From Flammeovirga aprica JL-4 (GTDB lineage: Bacteria; Bacteroidota; Bacteroidia; Cytophagales; Flammeovirgaceae), in contig NZ_JABANE010000027.1 in the NCBI RefSeq assembly GCF_012844305.1, positions 25,386 through 89,385 on the forward strand: a stretch of DNA of 64,000 bases, given 5' to 3'. Positions 8,788-18,663 of this stretch are shown here, piece after piece (the first letter of the stretch is position 1; every line of letters starts with the position of its first letter). The translations under genes and the position numbers were made by a program. The notes beneath the pieces are model-generated. The model was not told where the DNA came from, did not search any database, and saw only the letters and a list, made by a program, of their open reading frames with translations.

Positions 8788-8949
8788 TAAGTACAAATTC
8801 AAAATTATCTAATACTAATTCTATTTATTGTTTTGCGATTACGTCCTTCAAAAAACTTTTAATAGAACCACTATTAATACGTTTTTTAGCGTTGTACTCA
8901 CAAAAAATAAATTAGAATTGACTATGATTTATTTTTGACTTAGTACTTA
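8788..8949. mobile_element. 162-bp MITE, copy 1 (TA-flanked)
   Basis: An AT-rich 162-bp unit beginning 2 bp after the aldehyde dehydrogenase stop codon. The ends are inverted: left AGTACAAATTCAAAA and right (reverse complement) AGTACTAAGTCAAAA, with similarity continuing for about 35 bp. Both ends abut TA. A copy of the same length, about 96 percent identical by eye, lies at 58595-58756. This fits a non-autonomous element of the IS630/Tc1-mariner kind, which duplicates TA. No long ORF lies inside. Confidence 0.82.
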
Positions 8950-8978
8950 ATTCAGGTAGATTTGATAATTAGAAATGG

Positions 8979-9011
8979 AAAGACACAGCATTTTTGTTGT
9001 GTCTTTTTTTG
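8979..9011 (+). terminator. Rho-independent terminator of the pentose cluster
   Basis: Stem AAGACACA/TGTGTCTT with a short loop followed by a run of seven T. It lies 30 bp beyond the MITE. The remaining 300 bp up to the amylase start hold a small CTTTCCGGAAAG palindrome (9175-9186) but no recognisable gene. Confidence 0.75.
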
Positions 9012-9318
9012 TTGAATATACTCTTAAACCAAGCTCTTGAGAGTTATTGATACTTCTTGTAAAGTTCCCTTCCCTCCACCGACACGTGCCACTTTCTAAA
9101 AACACCCATTTATTATCCATCGGAACGCATCACAAAACCGAATGTGCTAACATTGTAAAAACAGCTTGAAGTGACTTTCCGGAAAGAATAACAACAAGTA
9201 CTTTGAGTACAAAAAATTAACTGACTTGATTATTACTTAAAGTAGCAAACTGAATGTCAATAAGGGAATTAAGCACCCTGATGATAAAAAGGGCTCTACT
9301 TGGTAAATAACTAAAAGT

Positions 9319-12300
9319 ATGAAAATGAAATTTACAAAATGGCTATTGACGCTCTCTTTATGTATGAGTGTAGGGATCAATACGCTTTTCGCACAAACTG
9401 ATTTTCGCGAAGAAACTATTTACTTCTTAATGACCACTCGCTTCTTTGATGGAGATCCGAGTAATAATGTTCCCAATGAATGGAGTTCTTACAATCCAGA
9501 TCCAGAAATTAATCCTTCTATTACAGATCCCAATGATGTCACTTGGAAAGGTGATTTTAAAGGTTTGATTCAAAAACTGGATTATATCAAAGACCTTGGT
9601 TTTACCGCTATTTGGATCACTCCAATTGTTCAGAACTGGAGTCCTTTGGATTACCATGGCTATCACGCTTATGATTTTACAAAAGTAGACCCTCGATTGG
9701 AATCTCCGGGTGCCACTTTTCAAGATCTGATCAATGAAGTGCATGCCAGAGATATGAAAATTGTGTTGGATGTGGTGACCAATCACGCTGGCCGTTTTGG
9801 TATTAAAGGTTTAGCTGAAATAAAATATAATACAGATACTTCAGAAGTCTGGGGACAGGATTTAAATGGTAATCCATTGCAACCTAATCCAAATTGGGAG
9901 TACGATGGATTGACACCAAACCCTGATGATGGCTTGATTTGGAGTAGAGCGAACCTACCTGAATTGCCAGCACCTTACAATGAAGATCTTTCCAACTACA
10001 ACTGGCCTTCTACTGTTTCTTATGTCAATACAACAGATCCGGATTGGTACCACCAAAGCGGTAATGGTTTTGCTCAAGGCTGGGACGATACTGAAAACCT
10101 TTACAACAGAGCATTGGCAGGAGATACACCTGATTTAAACACATCAAGTCCACTAGTAAGAGAGTATTTGGTCAATGCTTATAAGACCTTTATCGAAATG
10201 GGTGTAGATGCGTTCCGTTGGGATACCATCAAGCACATGTCTAAAGAAGATGTACTGTATTTCTTAGATGCTTTTAAGGCGATCAATCCAGACCTTTTTG
10301 TTTTTGGTGAAGTAGCTCAGAAGCGTCACGAATTACACAGTATCGAGGAAATTAATCCACACTGGTACACTTGGAGAGGGGCAACGAATGCATCTGAACC
10401 ATCAGGAATGGCTGTGATTGACTTTTATGCGGAAGCAAGTTTCCATGGTCCTTTTGAATATGGTGAAGGTTTTGGAGGTGTGAAAGCAGCATCACGTTAT
10501 GATCACTTATATGCAGATCCGTCAACCAACTTATTATGGTTAGATAACCATGATTTTGGTCCAAATAATGACTGGAACAAGCGTTATGGTGGAACGGATG
10601 AAAACTTAGCGGCCTGTCTGAATTTTATGTTTACTTGGAGAGGTATCCCGATTGTGTATTATGGTACGGAAATGCGATTTATGGCAGGGGCCTTTGCGGA
10701 TATTCATGATGCAGAAGGAATTAAAAAATCCATTAATGAAACAGGTAGAGCATACTATGGTGATGTGATGGATCAAGCACCAAGTCACAAGATTTATCAA
10801 CACATCAAAAAACTGAATGCTATGCGATCAGCAGTGCCAGCACTTCAAAAAGGAGAGTGGCGCTGGAATGGTGACAATGGCGGAAACGGCGTTGGTTATG
10901 TTCGTGTACATGGAAACAGTGAAGTGGCGGTAGGTCTAGCAAAAGATGGATCAGCATCATTCAATTTTACAGGTTTGACCAATGGTGTTTACAGAGATGC
11001 AGTGACAGGAGCAGAAGCAGTGGTTTCTAATGGAACTTTAAATTGTACTGTAGAATCAGGTTCGGCGGCTGTCTATGTTTTAAATGGCCCTGGTATGATC
11101 GGTGGCAATGGCGTTGGTTTCTTCCAGCCGGGAGAAGGTGGACCAAGCTTGCCATTTGTAAGTGCATCGCCAGCACCTCAGAGATATGACAACCCTGTAG
11201 AAGTAAGTCTTTCTGCTTCATTAGGAGCAGGAGGTCCTTATACTATTTATTATACAACAGACGGTTCTCAGCCTTCGTTTTCAAGCAGTCAGTACAACAA
11301 TACAAAAATCGCTGTCAATGATGATATGGACATCAAATCATTTGCAGTAGATAAAGATGGAAATTCGTCTTCAGTGACTACTTTCTCTTACAGAATCGGT
11401 GAGATTGAAGGACTGGAAGTGTATTTCAAAAAGCCATCCAATTGGAATGGTGTCAATGTACATTATTGGCAAGAAGTACCTGCTGGGGCATTACCTGCAA
11501 GCACTTGGCCTGGACCAAATATGACACAGCATGATGGTGATTGGTATAAATATGTATTTGAAAATACAGAAAGTGTCAATCTGCTTTTCAGTGACAATGG
11601 AAGTAACAAAACCATTGACCTTTCAAGAAACTCAAACGGTTGGTATGATGGAAATACATGGCACAACGAATGCCCTGATTGCTCGGTAATAACACCTCAA
11701 GTACCAACTTTAATGCTCACTCAAAATAGCAATAGAGTCAGTGCATCAGCCACTGAAAATGGAGTGATTTATTATACATTGGATGGAAGTACTCCAACTG
11801 CTTCATCTTCTCAATACAATGGGGATGTAGTGTTATCTGGAAACGCAGGTGATGTGATTACTTTCAAAGCCATTGCTATTAATAGCGTTGGTAGTTCAGC
11901 CGTTAAAACAGTGACCTACACTGTTCCAGAACCAATTGAAGGAGGAATGACCGTGTATTTCAAAACGGACTGTTCAACACCAAGAATTTATTTCTGGAGT
12001 GTAACAGGAGGAACCATGACAACAGCATGGCCGGGAGAAAATATGTTGGCTTCAACAGATTACCCTGGATTCTATGAGTACACGATTGACGGCACTTGCA
12101 CTAATTTGATCTTACTTTGCGGTGATACAAAAATCACTGGCGACGAAATGAATATTTGTGGTAACGTTTGGTATGATAACGGATGGATTGATGAACCAAT
12201 CACAACGCCTGATACAGAAGCTCCAACAGTTTCTATTTCACCTTCAGGCAGTACTTTTGTAGGCTCTGGAAACATTACAATTTCCGCTTCAGACAATCGT

Positions 12301-13311
12301 GATGCATCACCAACGCTCTATTATACTTTAGACGGATCTACACCAACCTTATCTTCAACTTCAGCAGAAGGGCAAGTCACCTTATCGATTTCCCAAACTA
12401 CTACTGTCTCAGCTATCGCTGTTGATGATGCCGGCAATACTTCAACGGTAAGTACCGCATCATTCACAGTGACTGCACCAAGCGGAGGTTTCACCGTTTA
12501 TGCTAAAGACTATACACATATTTACCATTGGAACGCCTCTCCGACGGGAGCATTGGCTAATGCGACTTGGCCAGGTGTAAGTATGTCACAGTCGAATGGA
12601 TGGTACGCTTTCACTTTCCCAGAAGCCGTGACTTCTTCAAGTATTATTTTCAGTAATAATGGAGGAGGACAAACTTCTGATTTGACAAGAAACAAAGATG
12701 GTTGGTATGTAAATGGGCAATGGTACGATCAAAACCCTGATGGCAATACAGTAACACCAACAGGATTGACAGTTCATTTTAAATCGACTTGGAACAACCC
12801 ACTCATCCACTATTGGAATACAGATAATGGAAGCTCATCCAATTGGCCAGGAGTAAGTCTAACCAATGATGGAAACGGTTGGTACAGTTATACAATCACG
12901 AATACATCTTCTGCTAGTTTACTTTTCCATGATGGAAGTGGAAATCAAACCTCTGATCTATCAAGAGCTACTGAAGGTTGGTATAAAGACGGACAGTGGT
13001 ATAATTCAAATCCTGAATCAAGCAGTGCTCGCAATGCTACTTTAGGACTGAATTTGGAAGAAGATTTAAAACTGTATCCAACAATTATTGATAATCAATT
13101 CTTCCTTCAGCTGACACTTGCAGAAAGTAAGACAGTTGGTGTTCAGATTTTCAATTTGAGTGGACAAGAAGTTTATCCTCTACAATTGAAAACAGTGCAG
13201 TCAGGAAAGCAACAATTGACATTTGATCAATTAGACCTGCAAGCAGGAATGTATTTGGTCAACATTTCAATTGATAACCAGAGAACGGTGAGGAAGTTGA
13301 TCAAAAAATAA
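9319..13311 (+). CDS. Secreted GH13 alpha-amylase with four CBM26-like modules and T9SS domain
   Basis: 1330 residues. A signal peptide ends near residue 25 (NTLFA/QTDF). The GH13 barrel (about 27-500) shows region I DVVTNH, region II DAFRWDTIKH (nucleophile Asp), region III FGEVAQ (acid/base Glu) and region IV LDNHD. After a beta C-domain come three chitobiase-C-like linkers (YYTTDGSQP, YYTLDGSTP twice) alternating with starch-binding modules starting near 699, 877, 1057 and 1149, each with a W-P-G motif. Residues about 1245-1330 are the T9SS sorting domain. It should be a cell-surface or released enzyme on starch or glycogen. It stands alone, with no SusCD neighbours. Confidence 0.93.
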   Translation: MKMKFTKWLLTLSLCMSVGINTLFAQTDFREETIYFLMTTRFFDGDPSNNVPNEWSSYNPDPEINPSITDPNDVTWKGDFKGLIQKLDYIKDLGFTAIWITPIVQNWSPLDYHGYHAYDFTKVDPRLESPGATFQDLINEVHARDMKIVLDVVTNHAGRFGIKGLAEIKYNTDTSEVWGQDLNGNPLQPNPNWEYDGLTPNPDDGLIWSRANLPELPAPYNEDLSNYNWPSTVSYVNTTDPDWYHQSGNGFAQGWDDTENLYNRALAGDTPDLNTSSPLVREYLVNAYKTFIEMGVDAFRWDTIKHMSKEDVLYFLDAFKAINPDLFVFGEVAQKRHELHSIEEINPHWYTWRGATNASEPSGMAVIDFYAEASFHGPFEYGEGFGGVKAASRYDHLYADPSTNLLWLDNHDFGPNNDWNKRYGGTDENLAACLNFMFTWRGIPIVYYGTEMRFMAGAFADIHDAEGIKKSINETGRAYYGDVMDQAPSHKIYQHIKKLNAMRSAVPALQKGEWRWNGDNGGNGVGYVRVHGNSEVAVGLAKDGSASFNFTGLTNGVYRDAVTGAEAVVSNGTLNCTVESGSAAVYVLNGPGMIGGNGVGFFQPGEGGPSLPFVSASPAPQRYDNPVEVSLSASLGAGGPYTIYYTTDGSQPSFSSSQYNNTKIAVNDDMDIKSFAVDKDGNSSSVTTFSYRIGEIEGLEVYFKKPSNWNGVNVHYWQEVPAGALPASTWPGPNMTQHDGDWYKYVFENTESVNLLFSDNGSNKTIDLSRNSNGWYDGNTWHNECPDCSVITPQVPTLMLTQNSNRVSASATENGVIYYTLDGSTPTASSSQYNGDVVLSGNAGDVITFKAIAINSVGSSAVKTVTYTVPEPIEGGMTVYFKTDCSTPRIYFWSVTGGTMTTAWPGENMLASTDYPGFYEYTIDGTCTNLILLCGDTKITGDEMNICGNVWYDNGWIDEPITTPDTEAPTVSISPSGSTFVGSGNITISASDNRDASPTLYYTLDGSTPTLSSTSAEGQVTLSISQTTTVSAIAVDDAGNTSTVSTASFTVTAPSGGFTVYAKDYTHIYHWNASPTGALANATWPGVSMSQSNGWYAFTFPEAVTSSSIIFSNNGGGQTSDLTRNKDGWYVNGQWYDQNPDGNTVTPTGLTVHFKSTWNNPLIHYWNTDNGSSSNWPGVSLTNDGNGWYSYTITNTSSASLLFHDGSGNQTSDLSRATEGWYKDGQWYNSNPESSSARNATLGLNLEEDLKLYPTIIDNQFFLQLTLAESKTVGVQIFNLSGQEVYPLQLKTVQSGKQQLTFDQLDLQAGMYLVNISIDNQRTVRKLIKK

Positions 13312-13748
13312 TGACTCTAACGTAGTTCGAAACACTATCACTACTTTTTCATCAATAAGTACTAGGAAAAAGAAAAGGGATAATTTTAGGTTGTTATTTT
13401 TTATTCTTATCGAGGCAGATTTGCAGAGCATAGCATAGTTATGTGATAAAAATCTAACGAAGAGTAGGATAAAAAAGATAAGATAAAATATTCATTTACT
13501 TTCGTCCTGGTACTAAAGTAGAACTATCATAGCCTGTAGCATTTTGTTACAGGCTATTTTCGTTAAAAACGGTCATTAACCTGTTCATTACGTGTGAATT
13601 ATGTTCGTAAGTGAACAAGTGTAAATAGTAGTAAATGGGTGGCTATGTATTTAAATATCTGTAAATCAATAAGTTGTAATTTTTTGGCATAACTATGGAA
13701 TTACTATTGGCATATTAACTAGTGTTCAAATTAATTACTTTTATTACC
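13312..13748. other. Intergenic region, hairpin-rich, no gene seen
   Basis: About 440 bp between the amylase and the TPR-like gene. It holds an imperfect long inverted repeat around 13395-13490 (TTATCGAGGCAGATTT against AAATCTAACGAAGAGTAGG) and the terminator-like hairpin at 13530-13561. No plausible coding frame was found. Confidence 0.6.
13530..13561 (+). terminator. Terminator-like hairpin
   Basis: Stem AGCCTGTA/TACAGGCT (13531-13538 and 13548-13555) followed by ATTTTCG. It could end the amylase transcript, although it is more than 200 bp beyond the stop codon. Confidence 0.55.
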
Positions 13749-14150
13749 ATGAAAACCTTACTTATCTCTCTAATCGGCTTGTTCTTTTCTTTGAATTTAT
13801 TTGCGGCAGTACCTGAGTATCCTGAATCAAATGAAAACTCTGAATTAGTGAAAATGGTCCAAAAAGCAGAAGCAAATGATTGGGCTACTTATACAAAAGC
13901 CGCTCAATTGTCAATCAACTGGAATGCAGATTTGGAATTAGCAAAAGAATGGATAGAACATGCTATTTCCGTTGATGAAAATCACGACACATTGGAAGTG
14001 TTGGGTGATTATTACTTAAGAACTGGAGATGTACAAAATGCTTATGCAACTTATGAAAAAGCACTTTTGAAAGACATCACTTCAATAGATTATAATAGCA
14101 AAGCAAGACTTCAACGTAAATTACTTGTGTTTTCAAAACAATTAAAATAA
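13749..14150 (+). CDS. Small exported TPR-like protein
   Basis: Starting at the ATG at 13749 gives 133 residues with a clean signal peptide (MKTLLISLIGLFFSLNLFA/AVPEYP); an earlier in-frame ATG at 13722 would spoil it. The mature part is helical: LELAKEWIEHAISVD followed by LGDYYLRTGDVQNAYATYEKAL is one good tetratricopeptide repeat with a preceding half repeat. It is probably periplasmic and binds protein; no enzyme motif is visible. A strong terminator follows at once, so it is a single-gene transcript. Confidence 0.75.
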   Translation: MKTLLISLIGLFFSLNLFAAVPEYPESNENSELVKMVQKAEANDWATYTKAAQLSINWNADLELAKEWIEHAISVDENHDTLEVLGDYYLRTGDVQNAYATYEKALLKDITSIDYNSKARLQRKLLVFSKQLK

Positions 14151-14168
14151 GTATTTCATTATATACAT

Positions 14169-14211
14169 ATCCCTTTTTCGTCTATGCATGCACGAAAGAG
14201 GGATTTTTTTT
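14169..14211 (+). terminator. Rho-independent terminator after the TPR-like gene
   Basis: Arms ATCCCTTTTTCGT (14169-14181) and ACGAAAGAGGGAT (14192-14204), followed by eight T. It lies just upstream of the next start codon. Confidence 0.85.
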
Positions 14212-14222
14212 ACCCCAATTTC

Positions 14223-14636
14223 ATGTTACAATTTATTTCTCATTGCGCAAAGTATATTAATATTACTATTGAAGATGTTGCGGTGATCAACAAAATTTTC
14301 CTTTCCCAAAAAACAACCAAAAACACTCATTTACTTCAAAATGAAAAGCATAATAAGTGCTTTTATTTTATTGAAAAAGGGAGTGTGAAACTGGTCTCAA
14401 AATCGTCCAATAGGAAGGAAGAATTTTTCTTTCAGAAAGGTGATTTTTTCAGCACTTATCATATTATGCAAACCAAATCACAGGTTTTTGATATTGTCTT
14501 TTTAGAAGACACTCACTATATAGAAATTCCCTTAGAAAATCTTTTCAAGCTCTTTGATCATAATATCAAGTTCAAAAAGCTTCAAGAGATTATGCTTTTT
14601 AAGAGGGAAAAAAAGTTTGAAGAGATTAATTCTTAA
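14223..14636 (+). CDS. Cyclic-nucleotide-binding-domain protein lacking a DNA-binding domain
   Basis: From the ATG at 14223 it has 137 residues. The middle looks like the Crp/Fnr beta-roll: HNKCFYFIEKGSVKLVSKSS, then EFFFQKGDFF and DIVFLEDTHYIEIPLENL. The chain stops after the alphaC-like segment (LFKREKKFEE), where about 50 residues of winged helix would follow in a full Crp-family regulator. The downstream 230 bp show no HTH in another frame. It is either a degenerate regulator or a stand-alone sensor. The earlier ATG at 14184 lies inside the terminator. Confidence 0.65.
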   Translation: MLQFISHCAKYINITIEDVAVINKIFLSQKTTKNTHLLQNEKHNKCFYFIEKGSVKLVSKSSNRKEEFFFQKGDFFSTYHIMQTKSQVFDIVFLEDTHYIEIPLENLFKLFDHNIKFKKLQEIMLFKREKKFEEINS

Positions 14637-14871
14637 TAACTTCCTTTATTTTCAATGCCTTAGGAATCGTATTTATAAAAGATTAAAATTTTGAATAATA
14701 TTTTAAGGTATTAAATTATTGTTTAATTCGTTGGTTATGAGCTCTTTCAAATCATCTTTATTTTAAATAATACTTCTGATATTCCATTTTTTCAATAGTA
14801 AGTTTGTGAGTGTGAAATCAAAACAATAAAAATTGAGTTACAAAAATAAATGAACTTAAACTGCTATTAAA

Positions 14872-15654
14872 ATGAACAAAACAGTTAAAAGGAATGAGGA
14901 GGCCAAAACCGTTTTTGATAGAAGGTCTTTAGAGGTTGATTTTAGACATTTGAAATCCATTTTAAAAGAGGGAATGACCGTCTTGGATATTGGTTGTGGA
15001 ACGGGTGCCATTACAAAAGATATAGCGAAGTTGGTAGGCCCTTCAGGAAAGGTAATTGGTATTGATAATACATATGCTGTGATTGAGCATGGAAATGTAG
15101 TGTACAGCCACATTTCTAATTTAGAATTAAGAACAGTAGACCTTTTTAACTTTGAAACAGAAGAGAAGTTTGATTTGATAGTAGGGGCAAGAGTATTGCA
15201 GTGGATGACCACCGTAAAGGAGGCCTTGCAGAAAGTAAAGTCACTTTTAAAGGACGGCGGACAAGTGTCCTTTTTAGATTACAATCATAACCGTTTAGAA
15301 TGGGTGCCACAACCGCCTTTAACCATGACGCGTTTTTATCAAGCTTTCTTAAAATGGAGAAAAGATGCAGGCATAAATAACGCTATTGGTTCTGATTTGC
15401 CACATTTATTAAAAGAAGCAGGGTTTAAAGAGATTGAAGTGATTCCTTCTAATGAATTGTATGATCATACAAGAGAAGATTTTTATGAGCGAGTCAAAAT
15501 ATGGTCTCAGGTAGCAGGTTTGGAGCAGATTTCAACTGAAGGATATATGTCTGAACGCGACCGTTTAAGAGCTATTAAAGACTATAATAAATGGGTAGAT
15601 GAGAAAGCGGTGTCCATGACCATGATGTTGAATGAGGTAAGGGGGAAGATTTAA
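14872..15654 (+). CDS. Class I SAM-dependent methyltransferase
   Basis: 260 residues. Motif I is VLDIGCGTGAITKDIA near residue 40, followed by an acidic strand-2 end (VIGIDNT), FDLIVGARVLQWM (motif IV/post) and VSFLDYNHNRLEW. The fold is that of the UbiE/trans-aconitate methyltransferase group. The substrate is not recognisable; the neighbours (Crp-like protein, GH5) give no clue. It is probably monocistronic. Confidence 0.82.
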   Translation: MNKTVKRNEEAKTVFDRRSLEVDFRHLKSILKEGMTVLDIGCGTGAITKDIAKLVGPSGKVIGIDNTYAVIEHGNVVYSHISNLELRTVDLFNFETEEKFDLIVGARVLQWMTTVKEALQKVKSLLKDGGQVSFLDYNHNRLEWVPQPPLTMTRFYQAFLKWRKDAGINNAIGSDLPHLLKEAGFKEIEVIPSNELYDHTREDFYERVKIWSQVAGLEQISTEGYMSERDRLRAIKDYNKWVDEKAVSMTMMLNEVRGKI

Positions 15655-15829
15655 TTATTTGAAATTTGAAGTGAGTATTTCTCCTCAAACTAAAAAAATG
15701 TAGTAACAAAAAACGGTTGTTTTCTAGCTTTGTCGTAAAAGTGTCGTAATGAAAAACAGGTGATTTGATGGATGATTTTCAATATTTGTAGTCTATCCAC
15801 ACGAACAATTGCGATAGACTTGTAAAGCT

Positions 15830-17665
15830 ATGAGAACATTACTTTTATTGGTATTTTTTTTAACTCAACAATTAGCCTATGCAGACAACAACGGGAACTG
15901 TCAGACAGTAAACATTCCAGCAACAATTCAATCTGAAAATTTTTGTGCCATGTCAGGCATTCAGACCGAAACAACTCAAGACGAGAGTGGAGGGTTGAAT
16001 ATCGGGTACATTGATGATGATGATTGGATGAGCTATTTCATTTCTGTTCCTTCAGATGGTATTTATAAAATAGCATACAGAGTTGCTTCTCAAAATGGCG
16101 GGAACCAACTGCAAATCGATAAAGATAAAGGGGCCACAATTTTAGGTGCTATAGCTATTCCATCAACAGGTGGCTGGCAAACTTGGGAGACCATTGAACA
16201 TGAAATTCAGCTTTCTGCAGGTGAGTATGAAATTGGTGTAAAAGCCATTACAGGCGGTTTTAATATCAATTGGTTTAGTATCACTCCAGTAACGATTCCA
16301 CCTGCAAACACCGGATTCCTGCATACTTCAGGTAAAAATATTGTAGACGCCAATGGTAACAACATTCTTCTAAAGTCAGTAAATCTTGATGGTTGGATGG
16401 TACAGGAAGGCTACATTATGGAAGTGCCTTTTGGTCCTCAATGGGAAATCATGAATGGTATTACAGATGTAATTGGAGCACAGAACGCACAGCAATTCCA
16501 TGAGGCTTGGTTGGATAATATGGTCACGGAAGCCGACTTTCAGCAAATCAAAGCATGGGGCTTCAATAGTATTCGAGTGCCGTTGCATTACAACCTTTTC
16601 ACGCTCCCTATTCAAGATGAACCTGTGGCATTTCAAAATACAGTTTTACCCAGAGGATATGAATTGGTGGATCGAATTTTGGCTTGGGCTCAAAAATATG
16701 AATTGTATTTGATCTTGGATTTACACGCCGCCCCTGGAGGACAAGGTGAAGATCAGCCTATTTCTGATTACAATCCTGCTTATCCGTCTTTATGGGAAGA
16801 AGGGGAGAACCGATCAAAAACAGTGCAATTGTGGAAAGAAATTGCCTCAAGATATGCTAATGAAGAATGGATAGCAGGTTACGATTTAATCAATGAAACC
16901 AATTGGGATTTGGGAGAGAACAACCAAATGCTTTTTGAATTATATGAATCTATTCTTTGGGAATTAAGACAAGTCGATAACAATCATATTGTATTTATTG
17001 AAGGGAATTGGTGGGCCAATGATTTCAGAGGTTTAACACCCGCTTTTGATGATAATATGGTTTATGCATTTCATAAATATTGGTCAGATGTAGACCAAGC
17101 TTCTATTCAAGAGTTTGTTGATTTAAGAAACACAACCAATACGCCAATTTGGTGTGGTGAGACAGGAGAGAACTCTAATCAATGGTATGCTGAGAGTTTT
17201 GAACTATTGGAAAGCAATAACATTGGATATGCTTTTTGGCCCTTGAAAAAGGTAGAGCAGATTCAAGGGTTATTAAAGGTGGAAAAACCGGCAGGTTTGC
17301 AAAATGTAGTAGATTACTGGAACGGTGAGGGATCTAAACCTTCAGTGGCCGAGGCCAAAAGTGCTTTAATGCATTGGGCTCAAAATACAAGAATTGAAAA
17401 TTGCATTTATAATTATTCTGTGATTGATGCCACAACAAGAATGGTAGGTACTAATGCAACAATACCTTACCAATCCATTTCAATTCCCTCTGATATAATT
17501 CAAGCTGTTCATTATGATTTAGGTAAACAAGGCTTTGCTTATTATGAGGTAGGTGATCTTGGAGATTATGGTAACGGTGTATGGTGGAACAACAATTGGA
17601 CGTTTAGAAATGATGCCGTTGATATCTATCAAATTGGTGGCAATGGCGATTTATATATAGGTTAA
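15830..17665 (+). CDS. GH5 glycoside hydrolase with N-terminal CBM6, truncated by an in-frame TAA
   Basis: 611 residues before the stop. Signal peptide (to LAYA/DNN), then a CBM6 at about 25-155 (GGLNIGYIDDDDWMSYFISV), then a GH5 barrel at about 160-510. Catalytic Glu acid/base lies in YDLINETNW and the nucleophile Glu in IWCGETGEN; LILDLHAAPGGQG is typical of exo-glucanase/cellulase GH5 members. A second CBM6-like module starts near 525 and is cut at LYIG by TAA (17663-17665). The same frame stays open to 18490 and completes the module. As read, the product loses its T9SS tail and would likely stay periplasmic. Confidence 0.88.
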   Translation: MRTLLLLVFFLTQQLAYADNNGNCQTVNIPATIQSENFCAMSGIQTETTQDESGGLNIGYIDDDDWMSYFISVPSDGIYKIAYRVASQNGGNQLQIDKDKGATILGAIAIPSTGGWQTWETIEHEIQLSAGEYEIGVKAITGGFNINWFSITPVTIPPANTGFLHTSGKNIVDANGNNILLKSVNLDGWMVQEGYIMEVPFGPQWEIMNGITDVIGAQNAQQFHEAWLDNMVTEADFQQIKAWGFNSIRVPLHYNLFTLPIQDEPVAFQNTVLPRGYELVDRILAWAQKYELYLILDLHAAPGGQGEDQPISDYNPAYPSLWEEGENRSKTVQLWKEIASRYANEEWIAGYDLINETNWDLGENNQMLFELYESILWELRQVDNNHIVFIEGNWWANDFRGLTPAFDDNMVYAFHKYWSDVDQASIQEFVDLRNTTNTPIWCGETGENSNQWYAESFELLESNNIGYAFWPLKKVEQIQGLLKVEKPAGLQNVVDYWNGEGSKPSVAEAKSALMHWAQNTRIENCIYNYSVIDATTRMVGTNATIPYQSISIPSDIIQAVHYDLGKQGFAYYEVGDLGDYGNGVWWNNNWTFRNDAVDIYQIGGNGDLYIG

Positions 17666-18490
17666 ACGCAGGATAATGAATGGCTGTCGTATACTGTCAA
17701 TGTAGAAACGTCAGGTAGTTATCAAGTAAATGTGGAATTGGCATCAAACAGTGCAGGAAGTGCTTTTCATATTGAAATCGATGGACAAGACATTACGGGA
17801 ACTACTGCTGTACCAAGCACAGGAGGTTGGGAAGCCTTCAGTACACAATCGACCAACAGTTTTATTCTTTCCAATGGTCAAAAAGAAGTGAAATTTGTGT
17901 TCGAAAAAGGAGGATTTAACATTAAAGCACTCCAATTTGAGTTATTAGAAGATACTGAAGAAGAAGAGGAAATCATTGAAGATGACTGCCCTCAAATACA
18001 GCTTGATTTCTCTTATGATGGTATTGAAGAGAAGTGCTGGGTGACCACAGAAAATATCAGCTATATTAATTCATGGGGTACAGCGTCAGTGACCATTAAT
18101 GGAATGGATATTACAAATACCTGGGTCAATAGTTTCCCTCCGAAAGAGAATGGAAAATACCATATTACTTTTAAAGGAGTAGAATCATGGGCACATATAG
18201 AAATCATGGGTGCATCTTCAAATCAAAGAGTTTTAGGTGTAGAGCCATTGAATACCACATTTGAAGTTTATCCAAATCCTGTAAATAAAAAGGATGTGAC
18301 AATAGAGTATTCTGAGGACAATGGAGAGGCGGTATTGAAAGTGTTTGATATGCAAGGTAGAGAAGTGTATTCTCAAAAAATCAACGCTAGATATTCTAAA
18401 ATACCAGCTCACCTCTTTGAAAAAGGAATTTATATTATATCAGTAGTTGGTGGATCAAAAACTGAAAAGTTAAAATTGATTGCATTGTAG
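17666..18490 (+). pseudogene. Detached 3' part of the GH5 gene: CBM6 half and T9SS sorting domain
   Basis: Same reading frame as the GH5 gene, separated only by the TAA at 17663-17665. It begins TQDNEWLSYTVNV, the expected continuation of a CBM6 (compare YIDDDDWMSYFISV in the first module), continues through VPSTGGWEAF and GGFNIKALQFELL, a further beta-domain with CPQIQLDFSY, and a T9SS domain (VYPNPVNKKDV then KGIYIISVVGG). An ATG at 17732 is in frame but starts mid-module and has no signal peptide, so independent function is unlikely. Confidence 0.85.
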
Positions 18491-18518
18491 AAAAATCTGA
18501 ATCCAACAGATTTTAGTG

Positions 18519-18556
18519 GAACTTCCTTTTTGTTTTACAGAAAGGAAGTTTTTTGT
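18519..18556 (+). terminator. Rho-independent terminator after GH5
   Basis: AACTTCCTTT and AAAGGAAGTT form a perfect 10-bp stem followed by a T run. Its position supports the view that the GH5 gene ends at 18490 rather than 17665. Confidence 0.85.
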
Positions 18557-18663
18557 ATTTGATATCATCTATTTCCCTTTTCCTTCATTAATCACTGAGA
18601 ATGTAATTCACCACCTAATATTTTTATATCCACCATATTTTTTCCATATTGTAATAAAATATT

